From Spirochaetae bacterium HGW-Spirochaetae-2 (GTDB lineage Bacteria > Spirochaetota > Spirochaetia > Sphaerochaetales > Sphaerochaetaceae): a stretch of DNA of 64,000 bases. Under the pieces are notes generated by a model. It saw nothing but the letters and a program-made list of their open reading frames with translations, ran no database searches and had not been told where the DNA came from. Below are positions 1 through 9,318 of this stretch, one piece after another. Where the stretch lies: assembly GCA_002839355.1 (NCBI GenBank), contig PGXW01000017.1, positions 38,718 to 102,717 on the forward strand. Reading direction: 5' to 3'. The position numbers and the translations under genes are program-made. Position 1 is the stretch's first letter. Every line of letters starts with the position of its first letter.

Positions 1-587
1 CCGCCACCAAAAAGGACCTGTGGCATATATCCTTGGATCATGAAATTTGTGCCGAGATTGTCAGGATCGGAAAAGGTTCTCCTGCCCATCTTCACGCATT
101 CATGGATCACGAACTGTATTTCACCAACTGTGGACGTGAGGCCGATTATCTCGAACCTTTGAGTAGCATTGTCGGCAAGTCCGTCGATTTCGAATCGTTC
201 GATGACCTCCATTTCACCAAGGCAATGTTTATTGGAGAGATCGGGGAGACCGAACGGATCAGACGGCATATGCAACAACGGTTTGGAAATCAGCTCCACA
301 TGGTCTACTCGCATCCCGATTATTTCGAAATCATGACAGGAGGAGCCACAAAAGGTTCCGCACTGCAGCGACTCATGGAGATGTATGGCATATCCGCAGA
401 GGAGACCATGGCCTTCGGTGATGCGGACAACGACAAGGAGATGCTTTCGTGGGCCCGGTATGGTATAGCCATGGGCAATGCGCACGATGAGGTGAAAGCG
501 ATCGCCGCGGGGATTGCCGGGCACAACGATGATGACGGTGTCGCCAAAAAGATCCGGGAAGTATTCGCCCTCATCGATTCCGATTAG
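1..587 (+). CDS. Cof-type HAD-family phosphatase, N-terminus outside window
   Basis: This is the C-terminal part of a cytoplasmic haloacid-dehalogenase-superfamily hydrolase of the Cof/YbhA type, which usually dephosphorylates small phosphorylated metabolites. The frame is open from base 3, so the gene begins upstream and the catalytic DxD motif I is not visible. Seen here are the motif III lysine in GGATKGSAL and motif IV in FGDADND, followed by the usual family ending with alternating Gly/Asn turns (AMGNAHDEV). The first possible start inside the window is a TTG at 33, but the frame continues above it. The stop lies 6 bp from the stop of the convergent DUF89 gene. The substrate cannot be deduced. 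Confidence 0.85.
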   Translation, partial: ATKKDLWHISLDHEICAEIVRIGKGSPAHLHAFMDHELYFTNCGREADYLEPLSSIVGKSVDFESFDDLHFTKAMFIGEIGETERIRRHMQQRFGNQLHMVYSHPDYFEIMTGGATKGSALQRLMEMYGISAEETMAFGDADNDKEMLSWARYGIAMGNAHDEVKAIAAGIAGHNDDDGVAKKIREVFALIDSD

Positions 588-593
588 GTGGTA

Positions 594-1490
594 TCAAATC
601 AATTCCTTGCGTTTGGAAACGAGAACCAGGTCCTGCAAGGAACTTCCCACCAGGTTCGCGACTACCTCGCATTTGGTGATGAACAGGAAAAATATCCTTT
701 GATCCGGAATTGACAACGACTCGAAGTTTCCTTGTCCCTTGCTGACAATCAGGTCGCAGGAATTGTAGATGGAGAGGAACTCTTCGGTTGCCAGGGACAA
801 CACCAATCCGGGAGTGGGTACACCGCTGGAGATGATAGTAGCTACCGAATCGATTCCCACCATGCATGCATCGTCCACCAATACGTCGTTGAGAATCGGT
901 TTCCCGCGCGTTGCAAAATAGATGCTCAGGTTCGGATACGTTCCCTTGATCGTCTCGAGCAATATCAAGTCAAATACAATCTCTCCCGCGTTGTCCCCAA
1001 TGTAGAGAAGTCGTTCCGCCGTATCCAGGGCAGTGGAGAATTCGGCAAATTGAAACCTCCCGGTCGATTCGGACCCGATTTCCGCCAACTCCCGCACAAG
1101 TATCGATTCGATTTCACTTCGGACATCGATTCCACTCGAAAATACTCCATAGTCGATGATATTTCCAGCGCATGCGAGTGCCACTGCCGTTTTCAAGGGA
1201 TTGGAGGAATCCTCCACACTTGCACGCAAGTCTTCCACAACAGCCAATGCCTGTCGGTTGCTGTTGTGCTTTATCTCTTTATACGGGTCGGCATTCCCCG
1301 TATATGACACTAGGAGGTCTTGTATGAAAACAGCCATTTCAGGTGGCGATCCGTTGTTATGGGATTCCTGGAGAAAGTATCGGAACCTGTCGTTCATCTC
1401 TGCGGTCGAGGCATCGGAAAGCCCGAACAGCCGTGCCGTCTGGTCTACCTGCTTCAAGAGACAAGGGATGCATCTATCGTGGGTATTCAT
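594..1490 (-). CDS. DUF89 (ARMT1-like) family metal-dependent phosphatase
   Basis: The 298-residue product matches the compact prokaryotic DUF89 family. Members studied elsewhere are metal-dependent phosphatases proposed to clear damaged or surplus sugar and cofactor phosphates. Visible family signatures are the N-terminal Cys pair in DRCIPC, the CAGNIIDYG block, the metal-site GDNAGEIVFD segment, RGKPILND, and SKGQGNFE near the C-terminus. The start at 1490 is preferred over an upstream in-frame ATG at 1535 because AAGGAA lies just before it and the family begins with the Cys motif. It follows the diacid-sugar operon on the same strand, beyond a terminator-like hairpin, so it may be transcribed partly by read-through. 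The natural substrate is unknown. Confidence 0.8.
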   Translation of the reverse strand: MNTHDRCIPCLLKQVDQTARLFGLSDASTAEMNDRFRYFLQESHNNGSPPEMAVFIQDLLVSYTGNADPYKEIKHNSNRQALAVVEDLRASVEDSSNPLKTAVALACAGNIIDYGVFSSGIDVRSEIESILVRELAEIGSESTGRFQFAEFSTALDTAERLLYIGDNAGEIVFDLILLETIKGTYPNLSIYFATRGKPILNDVLVDDACMVGIDSVATIISSGVPTPGLVLSLATEEFLSIYNSCDLIVSKGQGNFESLSIPDQRIFFLFITKCEVVANLVGSSLQDLVLVSKRKELI

Positions 1491-1509
1491 CCGTTTCCTT
1501 ATAGCATAC

Positions 1510-1541
1510 AAAGAAAGGCCGTTTCTACAATGCAAACGGCC
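1510..1541 (-). terminator. Rho-independent terminator of the glucarate operon
   Basis: A perfect 8-bp stem (GGCCGTTT at 1517-1524 with AAACGGCC at 1534-1541) encloses a 9-nt loop. On the minus strand it is followed by TTTCTTT. It sits between the last operon gene and the DUF89 gene, so it either ends the operon or attenuates read-through. Confidence 0.7.
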
Positions 1542-1575
1542 GCTTTACAAGTATCCCATCGCTGGGGTAGTCGAA

Positions 1576-2484
1576 CTATTCCACCACCACTGGAAACCCG
1601 CCCTCGACCAGCACATTCCGCAGCCGCTCCATCTGTTTGGGAGGAGACATCTTGCTGGGAAGAATTGGTTTGCCCACGCTGGATCCGACGAGGTTCGCCA
1701 GATCCTTGGTGGCCACTGGAAAGCTCGAGTTGTCGGTCATCAGTCTGATCGGATTCAACTTGAACTGGGCCTCCAGGGCTCCCTTCAGATCCCCGGCGAC
1801 ATACTTCTCGTAGATCGAGCAGACGAGATGTGGAAGGTAATTGGCCGTCGAGCACACCGCACCGACAGCCCCCACGTTCAAACCCGAGTAGATCAGCGTA
1901 TCTTTGCCGCACATCACCCGGAAGCCCACGTCGGCGTTGCGGCGGATGAATTCGATAGTCTGGGTCATGTCCCCGCTCGAATCCTTCATGCCAACCAGGT
2001 TCGCCTCGCTGTGGGCAAGCTCCTCCACAATGTCCTGGCTGATGCCGTACCCGGTGCGTCCCGGATTGTTGTACAGCAACACCGGCGTGTCGGGAACAGA
2101 CCGGGTAATCGTGCGGAGGTGTGTGCGCAGCTCGTCTTCACTGGGCTTGAGGAACATCGGTTGCAAGACCGAAACTCCCACGGCTCCTAGACGGACCCCC
2201 ATGCGCGCTATGCGTACACAGGTGCTTGTCCTGATCGCCCCGACACCCATGTATACGGGAATCCTTCCTCCCACCTGGTCCAGGATGACCCGAAGCATCC
2301 CCTCCATCTCGTCCTCGTCGAGCATATAGAATTCCCCATTGGAGCCGAAGGCGAGGATTCCAGAGATACCCCCGTCGATCATGAAATCTATGTGGCGCCG
2401 AAGCGCCGTCTCGTCGAGCCGCTCGTCGTCTGTGAAGGGAGTGACTATCGGTGGGATGATACCCTTGATGAAATCGGTGTCCAT
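1576..2484 (-). CDS. DapA-family class I aldolase/dehydratase, probable 5-keto-4-deoxyglucarate aldolase
   Basis: This is a 302-residue TIM-barrel enzyme of the DHDPS/N-acetylneuraminate lyase family. The Schiff-base lysine is Lys167 (VGMKDSSGD) and the partner tyrosine is Tyr138 (LLYNNPGRTG). The pyruvate-binding loop reads GSNGE instead of the GTTGE of true DapA, so it is unlikely to make lysine precursors. Its position directly after garR and gudD suggests that it cleaves 5-keto-4-deoxyglucarate to pyruvate and tartronate semialdehyde. It could instead be a KdgD-type dehydratase giving 2-ketoglutarate semialdehyde, but the adjacent GarR reductase favours the aldolase. GGAGGA precedes the ATG. 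Family assignment is firm; the substrate is inferred from context. Confidence 0.85.
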   Translation of the reverse strand: MDTDFIKGIIPPIVTPFTDDERLDETALRRHIDFMIDGGISGILAFGSNGEFYMLDEDEMEGMLRVILDQVGGRIPVYMGVGAIRTSTCVRIARMGVRLGAVGVSVLQPMFLKPSEDELRTHLRTITRSVPDTPVLLYNNPGRTGYGISQDIVEELAHSEANLVGMKDSSGDMTQTIEFIRRNADVGFRVMCGKDTLIYSGLNVGAVGAVCSTANYLPHLVCSIYEKYVAGDLKGALEAQFKLNPIRLMTDNSSFPVATKDLANLVGSSVGKPILPSKMSPPKQMERLRNVLVEGGFPVVVE

Positions 2485-2504
2485 GGTCGTTCCTCCGTCG
2501 TTGC

Positions 2505-3389
2505 TTATTTGCCGATCCGCGTGCCCGATACCTTGGCGTAGTATTTCGCAAGGCCGCTGTGGTCATCCTGCCCGTTGCCATCCGCATGCAACGTCTCCAT
2601 CATTTCCCGTACCGCGGCGGTCAGGGGAAGCGGGGAACCCACTGTGTGGGCAGTGTCCAGCGCGTTCGCCAGGTCCTTGATGTGCAAGTCTATCTTGAAT
2701 CCCGGCTTGAAGTTCCCATCGATCATCATGGGAACCTTCGCGTTCATGACCGTCGATCCGGCCAGTCCGCCCTTGATCGCCTCGAACACCAACTGGGGAT
2801 CGACTCCCGCCTTCCTTACCAGGGTGAAAGCCTCGGCTACCGCGGCGATGTTGAGTCCCACTATGATCTGGTTCGCCAGCTTGGTGGTGTTGCCCGCCCC
2901 AATCGCACCGCAGTGCACCGCAGTGGCTCCCATGACCAACAGGAGGTCCTTCACTTCCTCGAAGAGGGCCTTGTCCCCGCCGACCATGATCGCCAACGAC
3001 CCGTCTATTGCCTTCGGCTCGCCACCGGAGACCGGTGCATCGAGCATACGAACACCCTTGGCCGCACAGGCCTTCTCGACCTCTTGGCTTGCCAAGGGGG
3101 CGATGGAACTCATGTCGACCAGGATCGTCCCCTCGGCCGCTCCTTCCAGGATTCCCTTCTCGCCCATGACCACGCTCTTCACGTGCGGGCTGTTGGGGAG
3201 CATGGTGATCACCAGGGGAACCTGGGATGCGACATCGGCCGCCGAACTACCCGCAACCGCTCCCGCGGCAACGACCTCGGCGACGTTTGCGTCCATGATA
3301 TCGAATGCCACAACTTCATGGCCGGCCTTCAATAAATTCTTGGCCATGGGCTTGCCCATGATTCCCAATCCTACAAATCCAATTTTCAT
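2505..3389 (-). CDS. garR: 2-hydroxy-3-oxopropionate (tartronate semialdehyde) reductase
   Basis: The 294-residue cytoplasmic protein is a beta-hydroxyacid dehydrogenase that reduces tartronate semialdehyde to D-glycerate with NAD(P)H. It has the N-terminal dinucleotide motif GFVGLGIMG (residues 4-12), the substrate-binding block DAPVSGGE (117-124) and the catalytic lysine Lys170 in GNTTKLANQ. Length and motifs match GarR/GlxR throughout. The gene lies 21 bp after gudD and 20 bp before the DapA-family gene, so the three are surely co-transcribed. AAGGAG sits 9 bp before the ATG. A glycerate kinase, needed to finish the route, is not in this window. Confidence 0.93.
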   Translation of the reverse strand: MKIGFVGLGIMGKPMAKNLLKAGHEVVAFDIMDANVAEVVAAGAVAGSSAADVASQVPLVITMLPNSPHVKSVVMGEKGILEGAAEGTILVDMSSIAPLASQEVEKACAAKGVRMLDAPVSGGEPKAIDGSLAIMVGGDKALFEEVKDLLLVMGATAVHCGAIGAGNTTKLANQIIVGLNIAAVAEAFTLVRKAGVDPQLVFEAIKGGLAGSTVMNAKVPMMIDGNFKPGFKIDLHIKDLANALDTAHTVGSPLPLTAAVREMMETLHADGNGQDDHSGLAKYYAKVSGTRIGK

Positions 3390-3410
3390 AACTGTTACTC
3401 CTTCAATTCA

Positions 3411-4751
3411 TTATCTGACCATACAGGGTTTCTTGCTGTCGAATTTCCAACCGGGAATGAGATATTGCATGCCGACCGCATCATTTCTTGCACCGAAAGG
3501 AAGTTTCGTGTACACCTCATGCGCTTTCATCACCGCATCCATATTGATATCTATTCCAAGCCCTGGTGCCTTTGAGACGTGTATTGCCCCATTTTTAATT
3601 TGATGTGGATTATTGGTAAGATATTGACCATCCTGCCATATCCAGTGGGTGTCCATCGCCGTGATATTTCCAGGTGCGGCCGCTGCGCAGTGGGCAAAGA
3701 TCGCCAGCGAAATATCAAAATGATTATTTGAATGTGATCCCCAGGTCATACCCCAATCGTTAAGAACTTGAGCGATCCTTACCGAACCACCCATAGTCCA
3801 AAAGTGGGGATCAGCGAGCACAATATCAACAGACTTTTGGCCAATCGAATGGTAAAACTGTCTCCAATCGGTCGCAATCATATTGGTAGCCGTCGGAATA
3901 CCTGTCCTCATCTTGAACTCGGCCATGGTTTCCCTTCCGGAATACCCTGACTCGGTTCCACAGGGATCTTCGGCATAGGTGAGGCTGCTCCCTTTGCAGA
4001 GTGCAACCGCTTCGTCCAGTTTCCAAGCGCCATTGGGGTCGATATTGATCCGTGCATCGGGGAACCTCGCTGCAAGCGCTTCTACTGCCTGCATCTCCTT
4101 CTCCCCTTCCAAGACCCCTCCCTTGAGTTTGAAGTCCTTGAATCCGTAATACTCCTTAAGTGCCAGTGCCTGTTCAACGATAGCATTCGCATCCATAGCC
4201 TCATTTCTTCTTACCCTAAACCAGGGATTGTCACTGGAGCTTTCATCGATATATTGCAGATCGGTCTTACGCTTATCTGCCTGGTAGAACAGGTATCCGA
4301 GTGTGACAACATCGTCCCGTTGTCTTCCATCACCCAGCAGATCACATACCGACATATTGAGGAATTTCCCCCACAAATCGAGGAGAGCACTTTCGATTGC
4401 GGTCTCCGAGTGCACCACATCCTTCAAATTTGCAAGTGATAGGTTTTGGAGGCCCTCACTATTTTTGGACCTATTGTTGTGGCGCTCGGTAAGTGTCCGC
4501 AATATAGAGCGGTATTCACTTATCTGTTTGCCGACAACGAAAGGTATCGACTCCTCCAGTGCCTTGGTGATCGCTTCGCCACCGTGAACTTCACCAAGTC
4601 CAGTCTGTCCCGATGAATCCTTGAGTATTACGATATTGCGGGTAAAGAACGGAGCATGGGCACCACTGAGCGATAGAAGCATACTGTCATTCCCAGCGAC
4701 AGGGATAACCAACATTTCGATTACGACGGGAAAAGTTTCTCTACCGTTCAC
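3411..4751 (-). CDS. gudD: Glucarate dehydratase (enolase superfamily), paralogue 1
   Basis: The 446-residue protein has the same length and nearly the same numbering as E. coli glucarate dehydratase. It removes water from D-glucarate (and L-idarate) to give 5-keto-4-deoxyglucarate. Visible active-site positions are the KLK motif (Lys208/Lys210), Asp238 in IDPNGAW, Asn290 in ATNMIATDW, Asp314 in LADPHFW, and His340/Asn342 in SHSNNHFD. The start is a GTG at 4751 with AAGGGGGA upstream, and it overlaps the tctA stop by 4 bp (GTGA), so translation is coupled. A second copy lies at 7990-9318 in the same operon. One copy may be a GudX-like partner or act on another diacid; both keep the catalytic residues. 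Confidence 0.92.
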   Translation of the reverse strand: MNGRETFPVVIEMLVIPVAGNDSMLLSLSGAHAPFFTRNIVILKDSSGQTGLGEVHGGEAITKALEESIPFVVGKQISEYRSILRTLTERHNNRSKNSEGLQNLSLANLKDVVHSETAIESALLDLWGKFLNMSVCDLLGDGRQRDDVVTLGYLFYQADKRKTDLQYIDESSSDNPWFRVRRNEAMDANAIVEQALALKEYYGFKDFKLKGGVLEGEKEMQAVEALAARFPDARINIDPNGAWKLDEAVALCKGSSLTYAEDPCGTESGYSGRETMAEFKMRTGIPTATNMIATDWRQFYHSIGQKSVDIVLADPHFWTMGGSVRIAQVLNDWGMTWGSHSNNHFDISLAIFAHCAAAAPGNITAMDTHWIWQDGQYLTNNPHQIKNGAIHVSKAPGLGIDINMDAVMKAHEVYTKLPFGARNDAVGMQYLIPGWKFDSKKPCMVR

Positions 4752-6256
4752 GATTGTTCCCCCTTGGCGGCAGCTTTCGCCGAATGCCTGATCTGCTTGA
4801 TTATCGTCGATCCAAGCGACAGAACCGTAAGGATGAGAAAAACCGCACTGATAGGTCGGGTGAATACATCCATGACATTCCCATTGGAATATTCGAGTCC
4901 CCGTCGGAGATTTGTCTCGAGTGCTCCCTCAAGAATAAATCCAAGAATGAATGGAGGAACGGGAATCTTGAATTTCGACATGGCAAGCCCGAGAATACCA
5001 AAAAGTATCAATCCCCACATATCGAACACACGGTTGCTCAGTGCGTAGGCTCCAATCGAGCAAAGTACAACGATGAGAGGGATTAGGATATGGGTGGGGA
5101 CCTTGAGAATCTTCACAAACATTCGCATGCCTGCCCACATGAGGATAGCCATGAAGAATGTGCCGAGGATCATCGAAGCGAAGATATGGTACACCGTATC
5201 CCCATTTGTCTGAAACAATAATGGGCCAGGCTGCATACCATGAAGCATGAAGCCACCAAGCAGGATGGCGGTGGCACCATCTCCGGGAATTCCGAGGGTG
5301 AGTAGTGGGATCATGGCACCACCGACAGAGGCATTATTACTCGCTTCGGACGCAAGCAGGCCATCTGCGATCCCAGTTCCAAACTTTTCAGGATGTTTGC
5401 TTGAATTCTTCGCTACCGAGTAGGCGATGATATTGCTCGTCGAACCTCCGATTCCCGGTAAAATTCCAATTCCAAGACCAATGAGCGAACTCCTGATCAA
5501 ATTGACCCAATTCCCCTTGAGGTCCTTGCGGGTGAAACCGAGTCCCTTCATCGTGTAGTCGAGGACTTTAACTTGTTCCTGTTTCGCCGCTGCCGTCGAC
5601 AAGACTTCGCTTATCGCGTAGAGACCTACCAAGACAATCAGAAGATGAAACCCACTGGTAAGTTGCAAAGAACCGAAGGTATACCTTTTCGCACTGTCAA
5701 TCGGAGAGAGCCCAATGGTTGCGACCATCATGCCGAACAAAGCACTCAGTAATCCCTTGACAACTGATTTCCCTGTCAATGTGGATATCAGGGTAAGGGC
5801 AAAGAAGGTGACCGAAAAGTATTCCCATGGACCGAACTTGAGAGTGAAAATTGCAAGTGTCGGAGAAAGCACGACCATAACAAGGACTCCGATGATCGTA
5901 CCGATAAGCGAACCGAATACTCCGAGACCAAGAGCTTTTCCCGCCTGACCCTTCTTCGCCATGGGCGCTCCATCGAAGCATGTTGCGATCGAGGCTGGCG
6001 TTCCCGGAATATTGAGAAGTATCGCCGAGATGAGACCACCGGAGATTCCCCCGATATAAATCGCCGTAAGCATAGACAAACCAATATTGCTCGCCATTAC
6101 ATAGGTAACGGGAAGGAACATCGACAAGCCCGCGACTGTGGTGAGACCGGGAAGAGCGCCGAAGATAATTCCTATGGTAACCCCGAAAAGTATCATGATG
6201 ATGCCCGTCGGGTCGGTAAAGACGGATGCAAAACCTGAAATCAACATTTCCAACAT
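4748..6256 (-). CDS. tctA: Tripartite tricarboxylate transporter large membrane subunit TctA
   Basis: This 502-residue polytopic inner-membrane protein is the main transport subunit of a TTT (TctABC) secondary transporter, which imports carboxylates using an ion gradient. Family hallmarks are the N-terminal [11 protein letters not shown] segment, the repeated [12 protein letters not shown] segment in the middle, and the [20 protein letters not shown] block. Together they form the inverted-repeat substrate site. It follows tctB by 12 bp and overlaps gudD by 4 bp. With gudD on both sides of the transporter genes, the probable cargo is glucarate, galactarate or a related aldarate rather than citrate. 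Confidence 0.93.
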   Translation of the reverse strand: MLEMLISGFASVFTDPTGIIMILFGVTIGIIFGALPGLTTVAGLSMFLPVTYVMASNIGLSMLTAIYIGGISGGLISAILLNIPGTPASIATCFDGAPMAKKGQAGKALGLGVFGSLIGTIIGVLVMVVLSPTLAIFTLKFGPWEYFSVTFFALTLISTLTGKSVVKGLLSALFGMMVATIGLSPIDSAKRYTFGSLQLTSGFHLLIVLVGLYAISEVLSTAAAKQEQVKVLDYTMKGLGFTRKDLKGNWVNLIRSSLIGLGIGILPGIGGSTSNIIAYSVAKNSSKHPEKFGTGIADGLLASEASNNASVGGAMIPLLTLGIPGDGATAILLGGFMLHGMQPGPLLFQTNGDTVYHIFASMILGTFFMAILMWAGMRMFVKILKVPTHILIPLIVVLCSIGAYALSNRVFDMWGLILFGILGLAMSKFKIPVPPFILGFILEGALETNLRRGLEYSNGNVMDVFTRPISAVFLILTVLSLGSTIIKQIRHSAKAAAKGEQS

Positions 6257-6268
6257 ATTATGTATCTC

Positions 6269-6841
6269 CTAACCTAAGATTCCGCTGGGAAGGAACAATG
6301 AAAGGTATTTTGTAAAAATAAAATAGATAAAGACCGAGGCTCCAATCGAAAAGAGTATGATGAACACGGTCCACCTTTTCCGCTCTTCCCTTTTCACCAA
6401 CAGAAAAGATTCGGCCATCAGGAAAAAGGTGCTGGAAATGATAAAACCAATTCCTTGATATGCGGCGACGTAGATTACCAGGTACAGCAAGGATAAGATC
6501 AACTTCAACGGTACAACGGTATCGATGCGGGCAATTATCGAGCCTTTGGGAGATTCAATACATATGACCTCATCGGTATCGCACACTTGATCCTTGTTTC
6601 CTGCAACCGGTTCAACAGAATTTTTTTTCGACTTCTTAACTTGGAGTAATACCTGTATCACATGGACACTACTCAATACAAATACGAGAAATCCAATCAG
6701 CTGAGGTACGGAACGAGAGTCGAGACCCCTGTTTCCGAATGGTGTGAATGTCGAGATATTTAATGTTCCCAACATGTAAGCGACAGACAAAGCCAGGAAA
6801 AAGATTCCAACCCCTAGCTCTTTTTTTGAATCACTGGTCAT
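6269..6841 (-). CDS. tctB: Tripartite tricarboxylate transporter small membrane subunit TctB
   Basis: The product has 190 residues and about four hydrophobic segments: residues roughly 10-30 (GVGIFFLALSVAYMLG), a second near 45-65, and two more in the C-terminal half separated by a charged KREERKR loop. This is the usual small subunit of a TctABC transporter, sitting in the inner membrane beside TctA. The ATG at 6841 is chosen because AGGAGA lies about 10 bp before it and because the longer frame would run back into the stem-loop after tctC. TctB proteins diverge strongly in sequence, so the call rests on topology and on its place between tctC and tctA. Confidence 0.85.
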   Translation of the reverse strand: MTSDSKKELGVGIFFLALSVAYMLGTLNISTFTPFGNRGLDSRSVPQLIGFLVFVLSSVHVIQVLLQVKKSKKNSVEPVAGNKDQVCDTDEVICIESPKGSIIARIDTVVPLKLILSLLYLVIYVAAYQGIGFIISSTFFLMAESFLLVKREERKRWTVFIILFSIGASVFIYFIFTKYLSLFLPSGILG

Positions 6842-6873
6842 CTCAGTTATTCTCCTATTCAAAAATACAGTGA

Positions 6874-6904
6874 GCTGGCCTGAAAACAGAAGCTTCAGGC
6901 CAGC
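6874..6904 (-). promoter_or_regulatory. Intercistronic stem-loop between tctC and tctB
   Basis: A perfect 10-bp inverted repeat (GCTGGCCTGA at 6874-6883 and TCAGGCCAGC at 6895-6904) surrounds an 11-nt loop. On the minus strand a short T-run follows some bases later. Such elements after solute-binding-protein genes usually stabilise the upstream mRNA or terminate part of the transcripts, giving more binding protein than membrane subunits. Confidence 0.7.
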
Positions 6905-6930
6905 GGAACACACCTGATACAGGCTACAGT

Positions 6931-7911
6931 CTATTTGCCCTGGAGTACATCGCTGATCGCCATCAACTCTTCACGTTCCTTATACCAATGGGCTTTCGAA
7001 TCCTCGACATTCATCCATGTGAGTGGCTGAAACGCCTTGGCCATATCGGCCTGGTATGCAGCGTTGTTGTTGATCACTTCACCAACAGCGTTGGAGAACT
7101 TCTCGACGATCCGCGGGTCGGTACCCTTGGGGAAGAACATGGTGTTGAGGTAGTCATACCCCGCATTGATCCCACTCTCCCGCAGTGTCTTAACTTCAGG
7201 AAGGAGCTCAGACCTGTTGTTGCTCACATTTCCGATTGCTTTCAGCGTACCGTCTTCAAGATAGCTCTTGACCTGGCTGTAGTTGAGGGGAACGATATCG
7301 GCATGACCACCAAGGACCAACTGGAGTCTTTCCCCCGAACCACCGGAAGATACGATATTCAACTTTGCGCCAGCATTCTGCAGACCGATTGCGATCCACA
7401 TGGTTGAAGCACCGGTGTTCGCGGTAAGCTTGTACTTGCCTGGTTGCTTCTTGGAAAGTGCGATGAGCTCTTCAACTGTATCGAAGGGAGCATTGGCAGC
7501 TGCAAGAAGGATTTCAGGAGATGCATTGGAGAACACGGAACCGACTTCGAATGACTCGATACCGTAGTCAGCCATTCCAGCTGCCTCGGCGATGGTAAGG
7601 GAAAGCTGGTGGACAAGAATCGTATATCCGTCCGCCTTGGCGTCCTTTACTTGCGAAGCACCGATTGTTCCACCACTTCCGGCCACATTGGTAACGACCA
7701 CCGGCTGTCCGAGAATCGCTGGCAAATATTTTGCGATGGCACGGGCGTTGAAGTCCGAGTTTCCACCGGCGGCATAAGGCACGATAAGGTTTATCGGTTT
7801 TGTAGGCCAATTGAGTTCACCACTTGCTGGTGCCGCTTCTCCCTTCCCCTGGGCGCCCACAAATGAGAGTGCCAGCAAAAGAACCATGAGTAATACGAGT
7901 AATCTTTTCAT
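6931..7911 (-). CDS. tctC: Tripartite tricarboxylate transporter periplasmic binding protein TctC
   Basis: This 326-residue solute-binding protein captures the carboxylated substrate in the periplasm for TctAB. A signal peptide is clear: MKR, a long Leu/Val run, and a likely cut near FVGAQ. There is no lipobox cysteine. The mature protein has the TctC/Bug-family features IVPYAAGGNSD and VVVTNVAGSGGTIGA, which form the two carboxylate-binding loops. The start has a strong GGAGGAAGG sequence. The spacer to the following tctB holds a stem-loop, consistent with higher expression of the binding protein. The Gly/Glu/Ala-rich linker after the signal is common in Spirochaetota binding proteins. Confidence 0.93.
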   Translation of the reverse strand: MKRLLVLLMVLLLALSFVGAQGKGEAAPASGELNWPTKPINLIVPYAAGGNSDFNARAIAKYLPAILGQPVVVTNVAGSGGTIGASQVKDAKADGYTILVHQLSLTIAEAAGMADYGIESFEVGSVFSNASPEILLAAANAPFDTVEELIALSKKQPGKYKLTANTGASTMWIAIGLQNAGAKLNIVSSGGSGERLQLVLGGHADIVPLNYSQVKSYLEDGTLKAIGNVSNNRSELLPEVKTLRESGINAGYDYLNTMFFPKGTDPRIVEKFSNAVGEVINNNAAYQADMAKAFQPLTWMNVEDSKAHWYKEREELMAISDVLQGK

Positions 7912-7989
7912 TTCCTTCCTCCATATAGTATACCAACCAAAATTTGATTAGGTATTTTCTTATTTGATTGTCACCTTTTAAATTCTATT

Positions 7990-9318
7990 TTATCGCACCA
8001 TACAGGGCCGCTGCGGATCGAACTTCCACCCGGGTATCAGGTATTGCATGCCCATCGCATCGTCACGTGCTCCGAGACAATGTTCGTTGTACAACGCATG
8101 GGCTGCTTCCACCTGTGCCAGATCGACTTCGATTCCCAGACCTGGTTTCTTCGGTATGGCTATATGGCCATCTTCGATCTTCAATGGTTCCACCGAGAGA
8201 CGCTCGTCCCCTTCCTGCCAAATCCAGTGGGTATCGATTGCGTTCAAACGCCCAGGAACAGCTGCTGCGGTATGGCTGAACATTGCAAGGGAGATATCGA
8301 AATGGTTGTTCGAGTGGGATCCCCACGACAATCCGAATGTCTCGCAAAGCTGTCCGACCCGCACAGATCCTTCCATTGTCCAGAAGTGGGGATCGGCCAA
8401 CGGGATATCGACGGATTGCAACATGATCGAGTGGGCCATCTGCCGCCAATCGGTGGCGATCATATTCGTTGCGGTCGGCAATCCGGTCGCACGTCTGAAC
8501 TCGGCCATAACTTCCCTTCCCGAAAAGGTTCCCTCGGCGCCGCAGGGATCCTCGCAATAGGTGAGCACATCATGCAAGTCCTTGCACAATTCGACCGCCT
8601 CGGACAATTTCCAAGCTCCGTTTGGATCGATAGTGATCCGTGCGGACGGATAAGCCTTCTTCAATGCCTTGATCGCCTTGATTTCTTCGGCTCCCTCCAA
8701 GACTCCACCTTTCAACTTGAAATCATCGAAGCCATAGAGATCTTTGCTTGCCCGTGCCAATTCGACGATAGCTTCGGGGGTCATGGCTTCCTCGTGTCTG
8801 AGCCGGTACCAATCGACCGGCGAATCAAGATGGGAAACATACGGCAAATCGGTCTTCTTCCGATCCCCGATATAGAACAGGTATCCAAGGATCTTGACCC
8901 TATCGCGCCGTTGGCCATCACCCAAAAGTGCGGCGACAGGAACCCCGAGGTGTTTGCCGAGCAAATCGAGCAGCGGAGCCTCGATCGCCGTGACAACGTG
9001 GACGCCGGTGCGGAGGTCGAAGGTCTGCGCACCACGCACATCCTCTTCTTTTCCCGCCAGCGAATTGTGTACGGCAAGCAACGTATTCTTGTATGCTCCC
9101 ACCGAAGAACCTAGTACCAGAGGTTTGACCTGCTCGAGGGCGGCTGTAATCTTTTGTCCACCAGGCACTTCACCGATTCCGGTATTTCCACTGCTGTCAG
9201 TGAGGATCACCACGTTTCTCGTAAAGAAGGGTGCGTGGGCACCACTAAGATTCAACAACATGGAGTCCCTGCCCGCAACGGGGTACACAGCCATGGATTC
9301 TATGATTGGGGTCTTCAT
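7990..9318 (-). CDS. gudD: Glucarate dehydratase (enolase superfamily), paralogue 2, first gene of operon
   Basis: The product has 442 residues and is closely similar to the second copy downstream; shared blocks include [39 protein letters not shown] and the terminal CMVR. Active-site positions are all present: Lys201/Lys203 (KLK), Asp231 (DPNGAW), Asn285, Asp309, His335 and Asn337. The ATG at 9318 is preferred because GGAGGTGG lies just before it. The longer frame starting at 9408 would begin inside the promoter -35 box. It is the promoter-proximal gene, so it is probably the most highly expressed dehydratase, with the downstream copy as an auxiliary or second-substrate enzyme. Confidence 0.92.
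   Translation of the reverse strand: MKTPIIESMAVYPVAGRDSMLLNLSGAHAPFFTRNVVILTDSSGNTGIGEVPGGQKITAALEQVKPLVLGSSVGAYKNTLLAVHNSLAGKEEDVRGAQTFDLRTGVHVVTAIEAPLLDLLGKHLGVPVAALLGDGQRRDRVKILGYLFYIGDRKKTDLPYVSHLDSPVDWYRLRHEEAMTPEAIVELARASKDLYGFDDFKLKGGVLEGAEEIKAIKALKKAYPSARITIDPNGAWKLSEAVELCKDLHDVLTYCEDPCGAEGTFSGREVMAEFRRATGLPTATNMIATDWRQMAHSIMLQSVDIPLADPHFWTMEGSVRVGQLCETFGLSWGSHSNNHFDISLAMFSHTAAAVPGRLNAIDTHWIWQEGDERLSVEPLKIEDGHIAIPKKPGLGIEVDLAQVEAAHALYNEHCLGARDDAMGMQYLIPGWKFDPQRPCMVR

Noticed and set aside
320..574. Ser/Ala-rich minus-strand frame opposite the HAD hydrolase
   Set aside because: It is the reverse-strand shadow of a clearly conserved HAD domain and has no family features.
1156..2190. 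344-residue plus-strand frame across the DUF89 and DapA-family genes
   Set aside because: It spans two convincingly conserved minus-strand genes and a terminator, has no ribosome site, and shows His/Gln-rich antisense composition.
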